Part shown: piece after piece, positions 10,868 to 22,578 of the stretch
Position numbering within the stretch: position 1 is the stretch's first letter
Layout: every line of letters starts with the position of its first letter
Assembly: GCA_963853835.1 (NCBI GenBank)
Contig: OY970826.1
Span: forward strand, 76,006,929-76,070,928
DNA length: 64,000 bases
Source: Calendula officinalis
Lineage: Eukaryota; Streptophyta; Magnoliopsida; Asterales; Asteraceae
Direction: 5' to 3'
Notes under the pieces: model-generated
Told to the model about the DNA's origin: nothing
The model's database searches: none
What the model saw: the letters and a program-made list of their open reading frames with translations, nothing else
Translations under genes and position numbers: made by a program

Positions 10868-11161
10868 CTTACTCCGATTCAAAATAAGTGCTACACTTTC
10901 CTTATATGGGTGATTCAAAATAAGTGATACACTTTCCTTATTTGGTAAATTTTTGTATATAAAATTACCATTTTATCCTTACTTAACTTTATTATACATC
11001 ATTAAGATTATCTAATTTACTTTCTCTTTCTTCAATAAAGTCAAATGTGGGACCCTTCTTCACTAATTATCTCATTTAATCTATCATAATCTCTATTACA
11101 ATATTTTGCATCAAAAAATATGAAAGTAAAAAATGTAACACTTATTTTGAATCGGAGGAAG
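10868..11161. mobile_element. Stowaway-type MITE, 294 bp
   Basis: Terminal inverted repeats CTTACTCCGATTCAAAATAA and its inverse (left 10868, right end 11161), with TA on each side (10866-10867, 11162-11163). The CTCCG...CGGAG ends and TA target are typical of Stowaway/Tc1-mariner MITEs. The neighbouring tandem-repeat copy (GATATATTATAAT near 11342) shows the empty target. Confidence 0.85.
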
Positions 11162-11661
11162 TATTATAATATTACAATTTACAACATGATTTAGAAAATT
11201 CAGTTGGTTGAGTATAAATTAAGAACATACCATACAAGTGTATAACTTACCAGAATGTAAAGTATTTGAAATTAAAAATAAACTGATAAGATGTTTACAA
11301 GTCAAATTACACAACTAATATTAAATCATGTATTATATTACTGATATATTATAATATTACAATTTACAACATGATTTAGAAAATTCAGTTGGTTGTGTAT
11401 AAATTAAGAACATACCATGCAAGTGTATAACTTACCAGAATGTAAAATACTCTAAATTAAAAATAAACTGATAAGACATTTAAAAGTCAAATTATACAAC
11501 TAATGTAAAATCATGTAGTATATTATTTATTTATAATATTACAACATGATTTAACATTAGTTGTGTAATTTAAATTTTAAAAGTTTGATTTAAATTTTAT
11601 GTTATTTACACTTTTAAAGACAACTAATATTGACAAATATATTTAAATCATACAGTATCAA

Positions 11662-13390
11662 TGTAACACATTAATTTTTCAAAATAATTTAAACTTTTAA
11701 ATCATTAAGTTTAATGATCAAAAATCCACAATAACTAAGTTATGGTTTGAATAAAACATTTGAATGATTACAAGTGTCAAAAATCGGTGTTACAATAATA
11801 TCAAAACTAAGTCTTAAGGAATCAAATGGTACACCGAGCTTAATCATCCAATGCTAACACTACGGGCCACCTAATCTTTAGCTCCCGAACCTGAGTACAT
11901 AGACATAAAAGAAAACGTAGTACGTGAGACAAAATTGTCTCGTGAGAAACATGGGTTTTAGACCCGGTCATAAATAATGCAATTAAATAATAATTAAATG
12001 AATATCAAATTGCACATAAGTCCAACATAATCTCGAGCTTGCCCTAAGTTCATACATACGCAACGGGTCATCCCGAAGCAACTCCCCCGATGTGGGTTAT
12101 CATCAAAAGATCGCATGGTAACTGGGGTTCTCCCAAACTTACCGAGATCATCACCCCCCCATCTCGCGGGTTATCGTAATCCCCCTTTTTATCAGGTTAT
12201 CATAGTCCCCCGAATATCGGGTTATCGTTCACTTAGATATACTACCTTTGCGCAGGGAGGTACCGCCCCAAGTAGTAATCTTAACTCCCCCACGAATGGG
12301 TTATCGTTTCCGGATAGTTTGACTAACACATAATTGGTCATCAAATATGAGTCTTAGCTCCAATTCAATCATCATTTCAACAAGTCAATGTCAAAAATCA
12401 TTTCATGGCATTTAATCATTTCAATCAATTTCTTTATCAATAATGTTTGTTCAATAAAGACTCTTTCAATCATTTTAAATCATAAAAATCGTTTCCTATG
12501 TACTCAGAAAAGATCACATGTACTCACCTTAGCAATGCTATCCAACACTTGTGTTAATCAACACAAATTCTCACTTCTTAATCAAAGAAGTACTTCAAAT
12601 CTCAAGGTCTTCTTGACCTAACACCATCATCATCACAATAACTAGTTATTATACATAACTAATCACTAATATAACTAATTTAACACTTCCAACCACCAAG
12701 TTCATACTACTTGGTGGAAATCTCAAACCCTAGTTCAAGATTCTTACCCATAAACCCAAATCTAGCTTGTACACATTGATTACAAGCTCACCATGAGTGT
12801 TTTACACTCATGATAGACCATCTTCCCCAAAGATGGTATGGTTGGTTCCCAAAACCACCATTAATTCCCATGAAAAGCTTGAAACTAAGATAGGTAAGCA
12901 AGATAACCAAGAATCCTTACCTTTGATGATAAAATCTCCAAGATTGATGAAGATTCAAGCCCAAGAACACCAAGAACGAGCTTTCTATCTCTTAAAACGG
13001 CTGGTAGGTGAGTAAGGTTGTTGGTGCCTAAAACCCTAGGCTAAACCCGTTTTATACAGAACCAAACAGTTCGCGATCGCGAACTCAAGTTCGCGTCGCT
13101 AACTCTGCGCCTCGTGAACACTTCGCGATCGGTAATGGGTCGTGAACTCCGATCGCCAAAAACCCCAAATCCCTGTTTGATGTTCCCGATCGGGAACACC
13201 AGTTCGCGTCGCGAACTCCACCAGCCAGCAGGGCTGCACTTTTCGGTCTTCGTCTCGACCCGGTTTCGCCACAACTTTCTCATACGGTGTCCAAATGACA
13301 CGAAACCAATTCCTACGGTTCTGAAATGAATTATCCCTATTTATCGTATTTTTGTAGAATTTATTTATTTATAAAATCTCGGTCGTTACA
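11662..13390 (-). mobile_element. Solo LTR of a chromovirus-type gypsy element, 1.7 kb
   Basis: On the minus strand it starts TGTAACGACCGAG (from 13390) and ends TTAATGTGTTACA (at 11662). These termini match the LTRs of the complete chromovirus at 27984-36087. A perfect 5-bp TSD, ATCAA, lies at 11657-11661 and 13391-13395. There is no internal region, PBS or coding sequence, so it is a solo LTR left by LTR-LTR recombination. About 12080-12320 contains short C-rich repeats around GGTTATC/GTAATC. Confidence 0.9.
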
Positions 13391-13395
13391 ATCAA

Positions 13396-13597
13396 ACCCA
13401 TGTTAAACTCGTGGTAAATCCATTTTGGTTTTTTGGCGTGGCTTTAACATAAGAGATGGTTTGGTGTTAAAGGGGATTAGAAATTTAGAACCATGTTAAA
13501 CCCCAAAGTGGGTCCCACACATGCATTGATCCGTTTTAACATGTTTTCATAGCTTTAGCGAAGGTTCTTTAACATGCTTAAAATACAAGTGATGGTG
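13396..13597. other. Short host spacer, nothing recognised
   Basis: About 200 bp rich in GTTAAA/TTTAACATG motifs between two solo LTRs. No gene seen. Some words (GGGTCCCA, TTTAACATG) recur around 25440-25500. Confidence 0.4.
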
Positions 13598-14216
13598 TGG
13601 TTGTAACGACCCGAAATTTGTAACGGAAAAATTATATAATTATGATAAATACGGATAAATCATTTAAAATACGTGGGAATTGGTTTCGTGTCATCTGGAC
13701 ATCGTTTGCTATGTGAAATCCATCGCTAAAGTCGAAACCGGGTCGAAAAAGGCAACAAAATGTGCAGCCATAGCTGCTAGGCAAAGTTCGCAGCGCGAAC
13801 TTGAGTTCGCGTTCACGAATACTCAAACAGAAAATTGTTTTCGCGGGTGCGAAGTTTTTTGGCAGGCGCGAATAAAGTTTGTGTGGAGTTCGCGACGCGA
13901 AGTTGAACGCGAGAAACGCGTGTAGGGGAAATTCGCGGCGCGAAGTCTTGGATCGTGGCGCGAATTATGGCAGTCCACAATAAAAATCGGGATTTGGTCA
14001 TTTCTCACCCATTTCAAGCCCCAGAACTCTCTCTCTAAGTTCTTATATATATTTTGAGTGCAAATGGTTTTTTGGAGCCGATTTTGGGGTCCAAATCAAG
14101 TGATTTTGCTTCCATTGTTGAAGATTAAGGTAAATCTTCACTTCTTTGTAGTTGTAGCTTTAGATCTATGGGTTTGGAAGCTTGGGTATGAAACCCTAGT
14201 TCTTGGGTTTTTGATT

Positions 14217-16056
14217 TGTAACACCTCAAATTTTTAATACAAAATATTTCCGTAAAATCCTTTCCTTTTTCAAACATTTAAAGTATTTTCCCAAAATATG
14301 GATTTACAAAAACTTTGGTATATAATAAAAGTCACTAGTGGTGTTACAAAATATATCATAACCAAAGCCAAACGTAAATCCGTCTTACTATCTTTACTAA
14401 ACCTGTGCGCCTTCACTAGGATACGCACCTAATCCTTAGCTCCCGAACCTGAGTACATAACATCACAAACAACATAGTACGTAAGACAAAATTGTCTCGT
14501 GAGATACATGGGTTTTAGACCCGACATTAATTTATAAATAATCACACATATTAAATATATATAGATATATATTTATATACTTTAGTTACCTCCGCGGTAA
14601 CCCTAACACATTCATATACATCGATCACCTCCTCGATAATCCTATCACATTCATTCATAGCCTATTCGACCCGTCAAGTTGTTCGGAATGCCTCCAATCC
14701 AACGAGACCCCATTTTTGTCCTACTAACCAGAATGCCTCCGATTCAGTAGAACCCCTTTGTCACTTTGTCCAAGCAAGGTGACCCATCTTATCTTACTAA
14801 TCAGAATGCCTCCAATTCAGTAAGATCCAACATCTTGTTGGGTGATCAGAATGCCTCCAATCCATCAGTTTAAAGATACCGTGATAATCCAGAATGCCTC
14901 CGAATCTATCACGTATCTGTCCTATTTCAGTCTACCCGTCATAACTATTATATGTAACTATATGTCACATCTTATCAACAATGCCGTAAGGCCATCATGC
15001 AAACTATCCATATACTAATCTCAATTAGTATTCACACAATTAATCCAACTATTTAATAATAACAATAAACAACTAGTTTAAACATTAGTAATCACAAATT
15101 ATGAAAATACTTCTTTACCGCTATGTACTCAGTTTTAAAGTTCACATGTACTCACCTTAGCGATAGCTAAATCCAAATCGTGTTTGTCAACACGAATCCT
15201 TGCTTCCCACCTTTGAAGTATCTCCAACTTTTAGGTTCTTGCAACCTATCAACATAATCATCACATTTCTAGTTATCATCCATAACTAGACTTAATCTAA
15301 CATCAACACAATCAATCCCAACCACCAAGTTCATCAAACTTGGTGGAAATCTCAAAACCCTAGATCTTAAATTCGGGTTTCTAAACATAAATTAACCATG
15401 GATTCATGGTATACATGATAACTATGAGTGTTCTACACTCTCAAGACCCAAACCTCAAGGCACCATCCATGGTGGGTCTTCTTCTCCACCATCCCCCCCA
15501 AATCAAGCTCACAAACTACTAGGAGATAATCAAGAATCATAAATCCTTACCTTTGATGTTTAGATCCTTCAATATGGTGAATATTTGAGCAAGAAATCAC
15601 CAAAAACTCCTCTTTCTCCTCCAAAAACGACTCCAATCTTAAGTGGGTTTTGAAAATGAGAAAACCCTAGCTAAAACCCTCTTTTTATACTTCCTGCACG
15701 AATTAGCATTGCTAATCCTGAAATTCACGTTGCTAAAACTCGAGGGTGCCCGAACTCGCAATAGCTAAAATCAGGATTAGAGATCTCTAAATTTTGCTGC
15801 TTGAAAATGCACTTTTGGCCATCAATACTCGCGATGCTAATCCTCGGATTAGAGATCTCTAAAACTTGCCGGAACAAAAATGCAATTTTCCAACTTGGTG
15901 TTTTACCCAACTTGACCCGTTTCGACTTTAACAAGGGAATACACATATCAAACGCCATCCGATTTACACGAAACCAATTCCCACATATTTTAAATGATTT
16001 ATCCTCATTATCATATTTTCATATAATTTATTTGATAAAAATTTCGGGTCGTTACA
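14217..16056 (-). mobile_element. Solo LTR of a chromovirus-type element, 1.84 kb
   Basis: On the minus strand it starts TGTAACGACCCGAAATTTT (from 16056) and ends TTTGAGGTGTTACA (at 14217). A perfect TSD, TGATT, lies at 14212-14216 and 16057-16061. It contains the same GGAGGCATTC stem-loop motif (as GAATGCCTCC on the plus strand, 14680-14920) as the LTR it landed in, but in opposite orientation. Confidence 0.92.
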
Positions 16057-16897
16057 TGATTAATGGTTGAATAAAGGTTGTATATACTTAATAGATGGTA
16101 TTTTAACTAAGGAAACAAGTGTATGCTTAAGATTTGTAAGAATCTTAAGATTGGTAAAACCTAGGGTTTTGAATGTCACCAAAATTTGGGGGAAAAGGGT
16201 GTTGGTGACTAATTAGTGTTATGAGACTAATATTGGAGACTAATGATGTCGACCTTGGGTTGTGGTTGGGTTTGGGTTTCGTTGGTGAAACCTTGGAACT
16301 AAGATTTTGGGATTTCCACCAAGTTGGATGAACTTGGTGGTTAAAGATATGCGTTATCTAGTTATTAAGGATAACTAGAAATGTGATTATTATATTGATA
16401 GGTTGCAAGAACCTAAAGGTTGGAGATATTCCAAAGGCGGGAAGCAAGGATTCGTGTTGATGAACACGATATGGATTTAGCTATCGCTAAGGTGAGTACA
16501 TGAGACTTTTAAAACTGGGTACATAGCAAATGGTTTTTGAAAATACATATGATGTTTTATGAGTCTTTATTATTAAATGATTTTAATAAAGATATGATTG
16601 AAAAGATGAGAAAGGGGTAAATAATATATTATCTAAGTATGTCTAAAATGATTGATGATTTTGAAAGAGATCATGATAATGAAAAGTAATTAATAACTAA
16701 ATATTGATATAATGTAAAAAGAGTATGCTTTAATAATATGTGATTAATAATGATGAAACTAGTTGATTTGATTATGTGAATGCTAATTAAGATTAGTATG
16801 TGGATAGATTGTATGATGAACTTACGGCATTGTTGATAGATGTGACATATAGTCACATGTAATAGTTATGACCGGTAGACTGAAATAGGACAGGTAC

Positions 16898-17370
16898 GTG
16901 ATAGATTCGGAGGCATTCTGGATTATCACGGTATCTTTAAACTGATGGATTGGAGGCATTCCGATCACCCAACAAGATGTTGGATCTTACTGAATTGGAG
17001 GCATTCTGATTAGTAAGATAAGATGGGTCACCTTGCTTGCACAAGGTGACAAAGGGGGTTCTACTGAATCGGAGGTATTCTGGTTAGTAGGACAAAAATG
17101 TTGGATCTTACTGAATTAGAGGCATTCTGATTAGTAAGATAAGATGGATCACCTTGCTTGGACAAGGTGACAAAGGGGGTTCTACTGAATCGGAGGCATT
17201 CTGGTTAGTAGGACAAAAATGTTGGATCTTACTGAATTGGAGGCATCTGATTAGTAAGATAAGATGGGTCACCTTGCTTGGACAAGGTGACAAAGGGGGT
17301 TCTACTGAATCGGAGGCATTCTGGTTAGTAGGACAGAAATGGGGTCTCGTTGGATTGGAGGCATTCCGAA
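16898..17370 (+). repeat. Array of stem-loops with conserved GGAGGCATTC loop; 121-bp tandem units
   Basis: Three ~121-bp direct units start at 16979, 17100 and 17221, each holding two copies of a GGAGGCATTC core. Cores are flanked by complementary stems: CGTGATA (16898-16904)/TATCACG (16924-16930); ATCTTACT (16984-16991)/AGTAAGAT (17012-17019); GTTCTACT (17058-17065)/AGTAGGAC (17086-17093). One copy (around 16945) has a poor stem. See findings. Confidence 0.85.
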
Positions 17371-17471
17371 CAACTTGACGGGTTGAATAGGCTATGAATG
17401 AATGTGATGGGATTACCGAGGAGGTGATCGATGTATATGAATGTGTTAGGGTTACCGCGGAGGTAACTAAA

Positions 17472-17571
<100 letters not shown>

Positions 17572-17647
17572 GAGCGTTCATTCGAGAACCTAAGTTATTG
17601 CGAGAACTGCGAGAACCGTTTATGACCATTGGTTTTTAAGATGTGTG

Positions 17648-17905
17648 GATGAGATTAAAAAGGGAGTTTTTTACAATTGGGCGCCTAGATGAATGTATTT
17701 TCTTAATGAGACATATGGAGACGTACATGGGCGATCGGTCAGGAAATTGGAGTTGTGGACTGGAAGCTGGGGTGCGACGTCAAAAAACATTGATGAAGAG
17801 TTTAAGGGAAAATATGTTTTAAAGATGTTGCTGTCAGAACATAACATGTTACGTAACACGGTGGTGCAGAATGCTGAAGATGCAATGAAAAGAGTTGGAA
17901 ACTGA
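17648..17905 (+). CDS. Unrecognised short reading frame in MULE subterminal region
   Basis: An open frame on the strand opposite the transposase; ATG at 17693, stop at 17905. It reads about 70 residues including WTGSWGATSKNIDEEFKGKY and LLSEHNMLRNTVVQNAEDAM. I do not recognise it with confidence. The charged C-terminal pattern recalls the tail of Ulp1-like cysteine protease domains carried by some plant MULEs, but no catalytic His, Asp or Cys motif is visible. It could be a captured fragment or chance. Confidence 0.35.
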
Positions 17906-18690
17906 ACATTTCAATTTTTGCCTTATTATCATATGGTTATTTTTTAGTCAAGCTGATAAGACCCGATTTCATTTTTTTTAATTTGTTTATGTTTTTTTTT
18001 CATTGACACTAGATTGAAGGGTTTTATAATTTTTTAAATTAGTTTTAGCTGACGTATGGATGTTGTATTCGTTTAAATATAGTGATAATCAACTGGTGAA
18101 CAAAAAAGTATATAACTAATGCACGAAAATAAGGGTTGATAGAAAGTGATAATAAACAATAATATTACTCATTATTAATATTGGTGCACATTAAACAATT
18201 TGAACATGGCCAACAAAAAGTTTGAAACTTTAATACATTTTTTGTTAACCTATACAAACAGTAACATTTGTTCGTTGGTGAACGTAATTCAAAATGTGTC
18301 CAAGTAAAAAGGTGTATGATATAGGAATGTGTTCAACATCTTTGAAGAAAGAAACAAAGTGTTTGAACATTAAGAATGACATTGGATTGAAGGGTTTTAG
18401 AATTTATTTGAGTTTAAGATGAAGTATTGTTGTCGTACTCATTTAAATATAGTATTGAAATATGAACATTTGGGGATTTGAATTTGTTAACCCGGTGTAG
18501 ATGTGATTAAATTGTTTGTTATTAAGTAATAATAAATAGTGAATAAATAATGCATGGTCGTAAAACAATTTGCAACTTACCAACAAAAAGATTGAAACAT
18601 TAAAACAATGAGTTTGAACATTAAGAATTCATCAGAAAACAAAACTAATCAAATGTAAAAATATAGTGTTAAACAAAGATCATTTTGACA

Positions 18691-21683
18691 TCATTTCTTT
18701 TGGCGCTTTGATGATGATGCTACTTGGGTATTTGGCCCTGGGCATGTTCGCGAGTTGTGACCGACTCCTGAACAAACATGACAATGGTTGGGATTTTTTC
18801 TTGCCTTTTCTTTGGCTTTCTCACTAGCACCTCTCAATCTCTTATGCGTACCACATCCTTTATTTCTAATACCTTTAGGAGCACTCATATTGGCATATGT
18901 AGGCACATCAAGTCTTGTTACTTGCGTAAAATCAGATTCTTAGTTAGAATTTTGATCTCCTTCATCAGGTTCAATTTGTTTAAACTCACTTGTGATTTCA
19001 TTTATCTTATTAAGATATTCATCTAGTGTTTCTGGAGATGAACGAAATCGAACAATACATGCTTCAACTGCTTTCATTGCTTTGACGGCTTTTGGGTTTG
19101 AACAATCTTTCTCCATTGCATATCGATATCCACCTTGTTGTAAATCATGAGGCATTAAATTAGACTTCCATCGCCTCAAAATGTATTTCTCGGGTATCTG
19201 TTTTTTGTGTAAGCTGTTGAAAACGCAAAAAACATGACGACATAAGTAGCCTAGCCTCCCAAAAAGATTACAGCTACATACTATATTGGCTTCATTTGCA
19301 TTGTATTTTACCTGCGATACAATTATAATCATTAATAAAATTTAGTGAACAGAAAAATGTAACTGCGTAATATGGATGTGTGTGAGATAGAACCTTGAAT
19401 TCACCAACAAACTTATCTTTAGCTGCATAATGATTAATGATAAAAACTCCGGTCCTTCATCAGACATTGTTGGCTTAACTGAACATGAGTACAGACCTTT
19501 AACTATTTCTTTTTGTATCTTCCAAAAAATTGTCCTCGTGTATATAGATGCAGCATGCAGCTCAATAGGAAGACGAGTCTCCATTTTCGGTTTGGTTGTG
19601 GTGTCTGTATGGTCATAACCGCGTTGATGGTACATTTGTTTATCCATTGCAGCCTCAAAACTTAACATAAACTGGACCAAGGAATCCCCACTACATGACA
19701 CGGTATGAAACATTGAATTCGAGCTTTCTGATCTAGAAGTTGTTTTCATCAAATCACTCAATGGTATGTGTTTAAAATAAGAAGGAATCCACTTATCCCG
19801 AATCTGGTACATGTCGTCCAACCACTTGTTTTCATGCAATGAAAATTCAGATATTAGGTCATTCCATCGCCTCTCAAATGTTTTTGTGCCTATGTTAACA
19901 TTCCACACAAGCTTGTGCAAACGTCGCCTGATCTCTGTATTTACTTCGTTAACACCGATAACCTATATAAAATATTAAAAGTGGTAAAATGTTCATTGGG
20001 GAATGAACTATAATAATTATAGGTGTATAGAAAGTCGATCTAAATAATGGCACAAATGTAAAAATGTTCAGAGGTGAAATAGATTACCTTTGTAGGTAGT
20101 TTGTTCATTATATGCCACATACAAAATCTATGGTGACATTCGGTAAAAACAGTGGGAACAACTTGTTTCATCGATGGATCTTGGTCTGTGAGAACAAGCT
20201 TCGGTTGCTTGACATGCGCTTTCAGGAAAGCATTTAACAACCAAACATAAGATGCAACGGTCTCATTTTTTAGAAGCCCAGCACCAAATATAACAGACCT
20301 GTAGTGATTGTCGACACGGGTGAATGGGACAAAAACCATTCTATACCTGGTATTAAACATATAAAAAACATGATTAACATTTTGTATAAAATGTTCATTA
20401 AATAGTAAACACGAGGTGATTACTTGTTGGTGCGGAACGTTGCATCAAAAGACAAAACATGGCCAAACTCGATGTAGTTAAACTTGGATATTTCATCAGC
20501 CCAAAAAAGACCGGCAATTTCGTTATTATCGCACATGTATTCAAAAGAAAAATTAGGGGCATGCAATTTTCTGTTTGTAAGCATGTCAACTACCATTTTG
20601 GCATCTTTATCACCTATGACTTTGTTCATGTCTCGCCTACAATTTCTATAGTCATTCTCAGTGACACATAGGTTATCATACCCACCTTTTAACGATGCTT
20701 GTAACCTATGGGCAACTGAAGGACCAATATTCATAATCGATGCTCGATGTACCAAAACTTTATCCTCAAATGTTAATTTTCTCCTATGGTGTGAGAATAG
20801 GTCGTTGACATGGCTGTCTAGAGGATGGTTATGTGACTCGGTAAATTCATACAATATATATGAAGATGTGCCACTTACCAACTTAAACTTTACCCCAGCC
20901 GTACAACCTGTGACACTAATATTAGACCTACGACGTTTAACGACATCAACGTCCCCCTGTAGAGTGTAGACTCGTTTTTCCTTCCTTGGTGCACCTGCTT
21001 TATTACACAGAAAGTACCTAACCGCGATCTCATTACGGTTGTTCATTTTGGTTGTTGATTTACGGGTACCAAACCCAGCATTGGAAGCATATTCGATATA
21101 CATGTTTTCTGCTTCACAAAGAGATTTATATACGGTACCTAACCCTGGCTTTGCGTCTTCCGGAACATCTGGAATCCAATACTTTGTACCGTGTGGTGAT
21201 ACAACATTATTGGTACTTTGTGCCTCACTTTCATAATCTGCGTTATCATCTAAATATGATGAAAATGTTCAAAATTAGTATATAAATTACTGATTACCAG
21301 CAAAAATAGATAATTCAAATTAATGATTGGCTAAAATGTTCAAAATTAGTATATAAATTACTGATTACCAGCAAAAATAGATAATTCAAATTAATGATTG
21401 GCTAAAAATATTCTTCAACAGAAACTTTCTGTTCAATATTGAATGAAAGCGTATGAACAAACATCCGAACATTCTGAATAGAAAACTAAGTATGAACAAA
21501 CATAACACTCATTAAATCATAACTGGAACTTCAAAAATACACTAAATAGCATAATATATGAATGAAAAAAAATGAAGAAAAAAACTCACCGAGATCACCA
21601 AAATCATTTTGCGCAGAATGTGTTTGATTCGACGGAGAGCTGCTATAATTATAATCATTTGAATGTTCACTTGATACTGACAT
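18691..21683 (-). pseudogene. FAR1/MuDR-type MULE transposase, with frameshift and internal stop
   Basis: Exons: 21683-21590, 21249-20424, 20346-20088, 19962-19394, 19311-18691, with GT/AG introns. In order: a Ser/Asn-rich N-terminus; a FAR1 DNA-binding (WRKY-GCM1-like) domain with a Cys at RYFLCNKAG and the ESHNHPL motif; a DDE-type MULE transposase core (LSFDATFRTNK, LTDQDPSM, CHHRFCMWHIMNKL); a SWIM zinc finger (CSCNLFGRLGYLCRH); and a C-terminal CCHC knuckle (CHVCSGVGHNSRTC). Such proteins bind the terminal inverted repeats and cut the element out. Exon phases agree except in exon 4, which has a net one-base shift near 19450. An in-frame TAA at 18940-18942 comes before the knuckle. Confidence 0.87.
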
Positions 21684-22145
21684 GTTCTTGAATTCGCAAC
21701 TCTTTGTAAGGAAAAAATTACAAAATCGGAAAGTCGCTAAATGATAATGATAATGAAATAACGTATTTTATCTTACCTCAATAATACTAAAACGCTATGA
21801 AGAAAACAAAATCCCTGGGTAAAAGAGATGACTGTTGTGAATTCATGAATCCAGTGTTGAAAGAGACGATCGTGTATGGTTGGAGGAGACGATCGTGATA
21901 GGTTGAAGGAGACGATCGTGTAGGGTTGAATGAGACTTCAGATCGTGTAAACTGAAATTACCATAAACATAGGAATGTTGGTTATCTAATAATCGGTTTA
22001 TTAAAATAATGAATGTAAATTAATTAATAAACATATGAATGGACAAAACTACCCCTATCAGTTTGAATTTGAATTAAGTTAATCCTATGGCCAGAATTGG
22101 TTCTCGCAGTTCTCGCAATTATTTTGGTTCTCGCTAGAACGGCCA

Positions 22146-22147
<2 letters not shown>

Positions 22148-22204
<57 letters not shown>
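22148..22204. repeat. (TA)n microsatellite, right part
   Basis: Continuation of the tract at 17473-17568, on the other side of the MULE. Confidence 0.93.
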
Positions 22205-22207
<3 letters not shown>

Positions 22208-22578
22208 ATATGTGTGATTATTTATATATTAATGTCGGGTCTAAAACTCATGTATCTCACGAGACTATTTTGTCTCACGTACTACTTTGTTTTTTTTGCT
22301 ATGTACTCAGGTTCGAGATTGAAGGTTTAGAAGGTCGCGATAGAAGTGGCCTAGAGATGTTTAGCTCGGGAGCCTATAGGTAGATCCCGTTATTCTATAG
22401 TTATGATATTTTCTTTGTAACACCGTATTTTATAACTCTGATAAACTTTTGAAAATGTTTTTGTTAAACCGTATTTTTGAATATTGGACTTGTGGTATTT
22501 TTATTTGAAAATATGTTTTAAATGGTGTTTTAAAAATTGAGGTGTTACAGTGATGTTAAAGCATGTTAAAAGCCTTTA

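Larger units (their letters stand above)
7355..11540. repeat. ~180 bp tandem repeat, three copies, first copy split by insertions
   Basis: A unit beginning ACAACATGATTTAGAAAATT and containing CAGTTGGTTGTGTATAAATT recurs at 11181-11365 and 11366-11540. The first copy is dispersed: about 7360-7504, then 10004-10027, then 11162-11180, with a Helitron, a MULE-type MITE and a Stowaway-type MITE in between. Uninterrupted copies 2 and 3 give the pre-insertion sequence. The array lies directly upstream of the S9 peptidase start codon. Confidence 0.85.

Noticed and set aside
13041..13925. Open frames on both strands around 13.0-13.9 kb
   Set aside because: They lie in solo LTR sequence with GC-richer TTCGCG(A/T) palindromic words and have no domain match; LTR structure explains the region.
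16979..17341. Regularly spaced repeats that could be taken for a CRISPR array
   Set aside because: Units are 121-bp direct repeats in a plant LTR with TSD, with near-identical sequence between motif copies and no cas genes; spacers are not unique.
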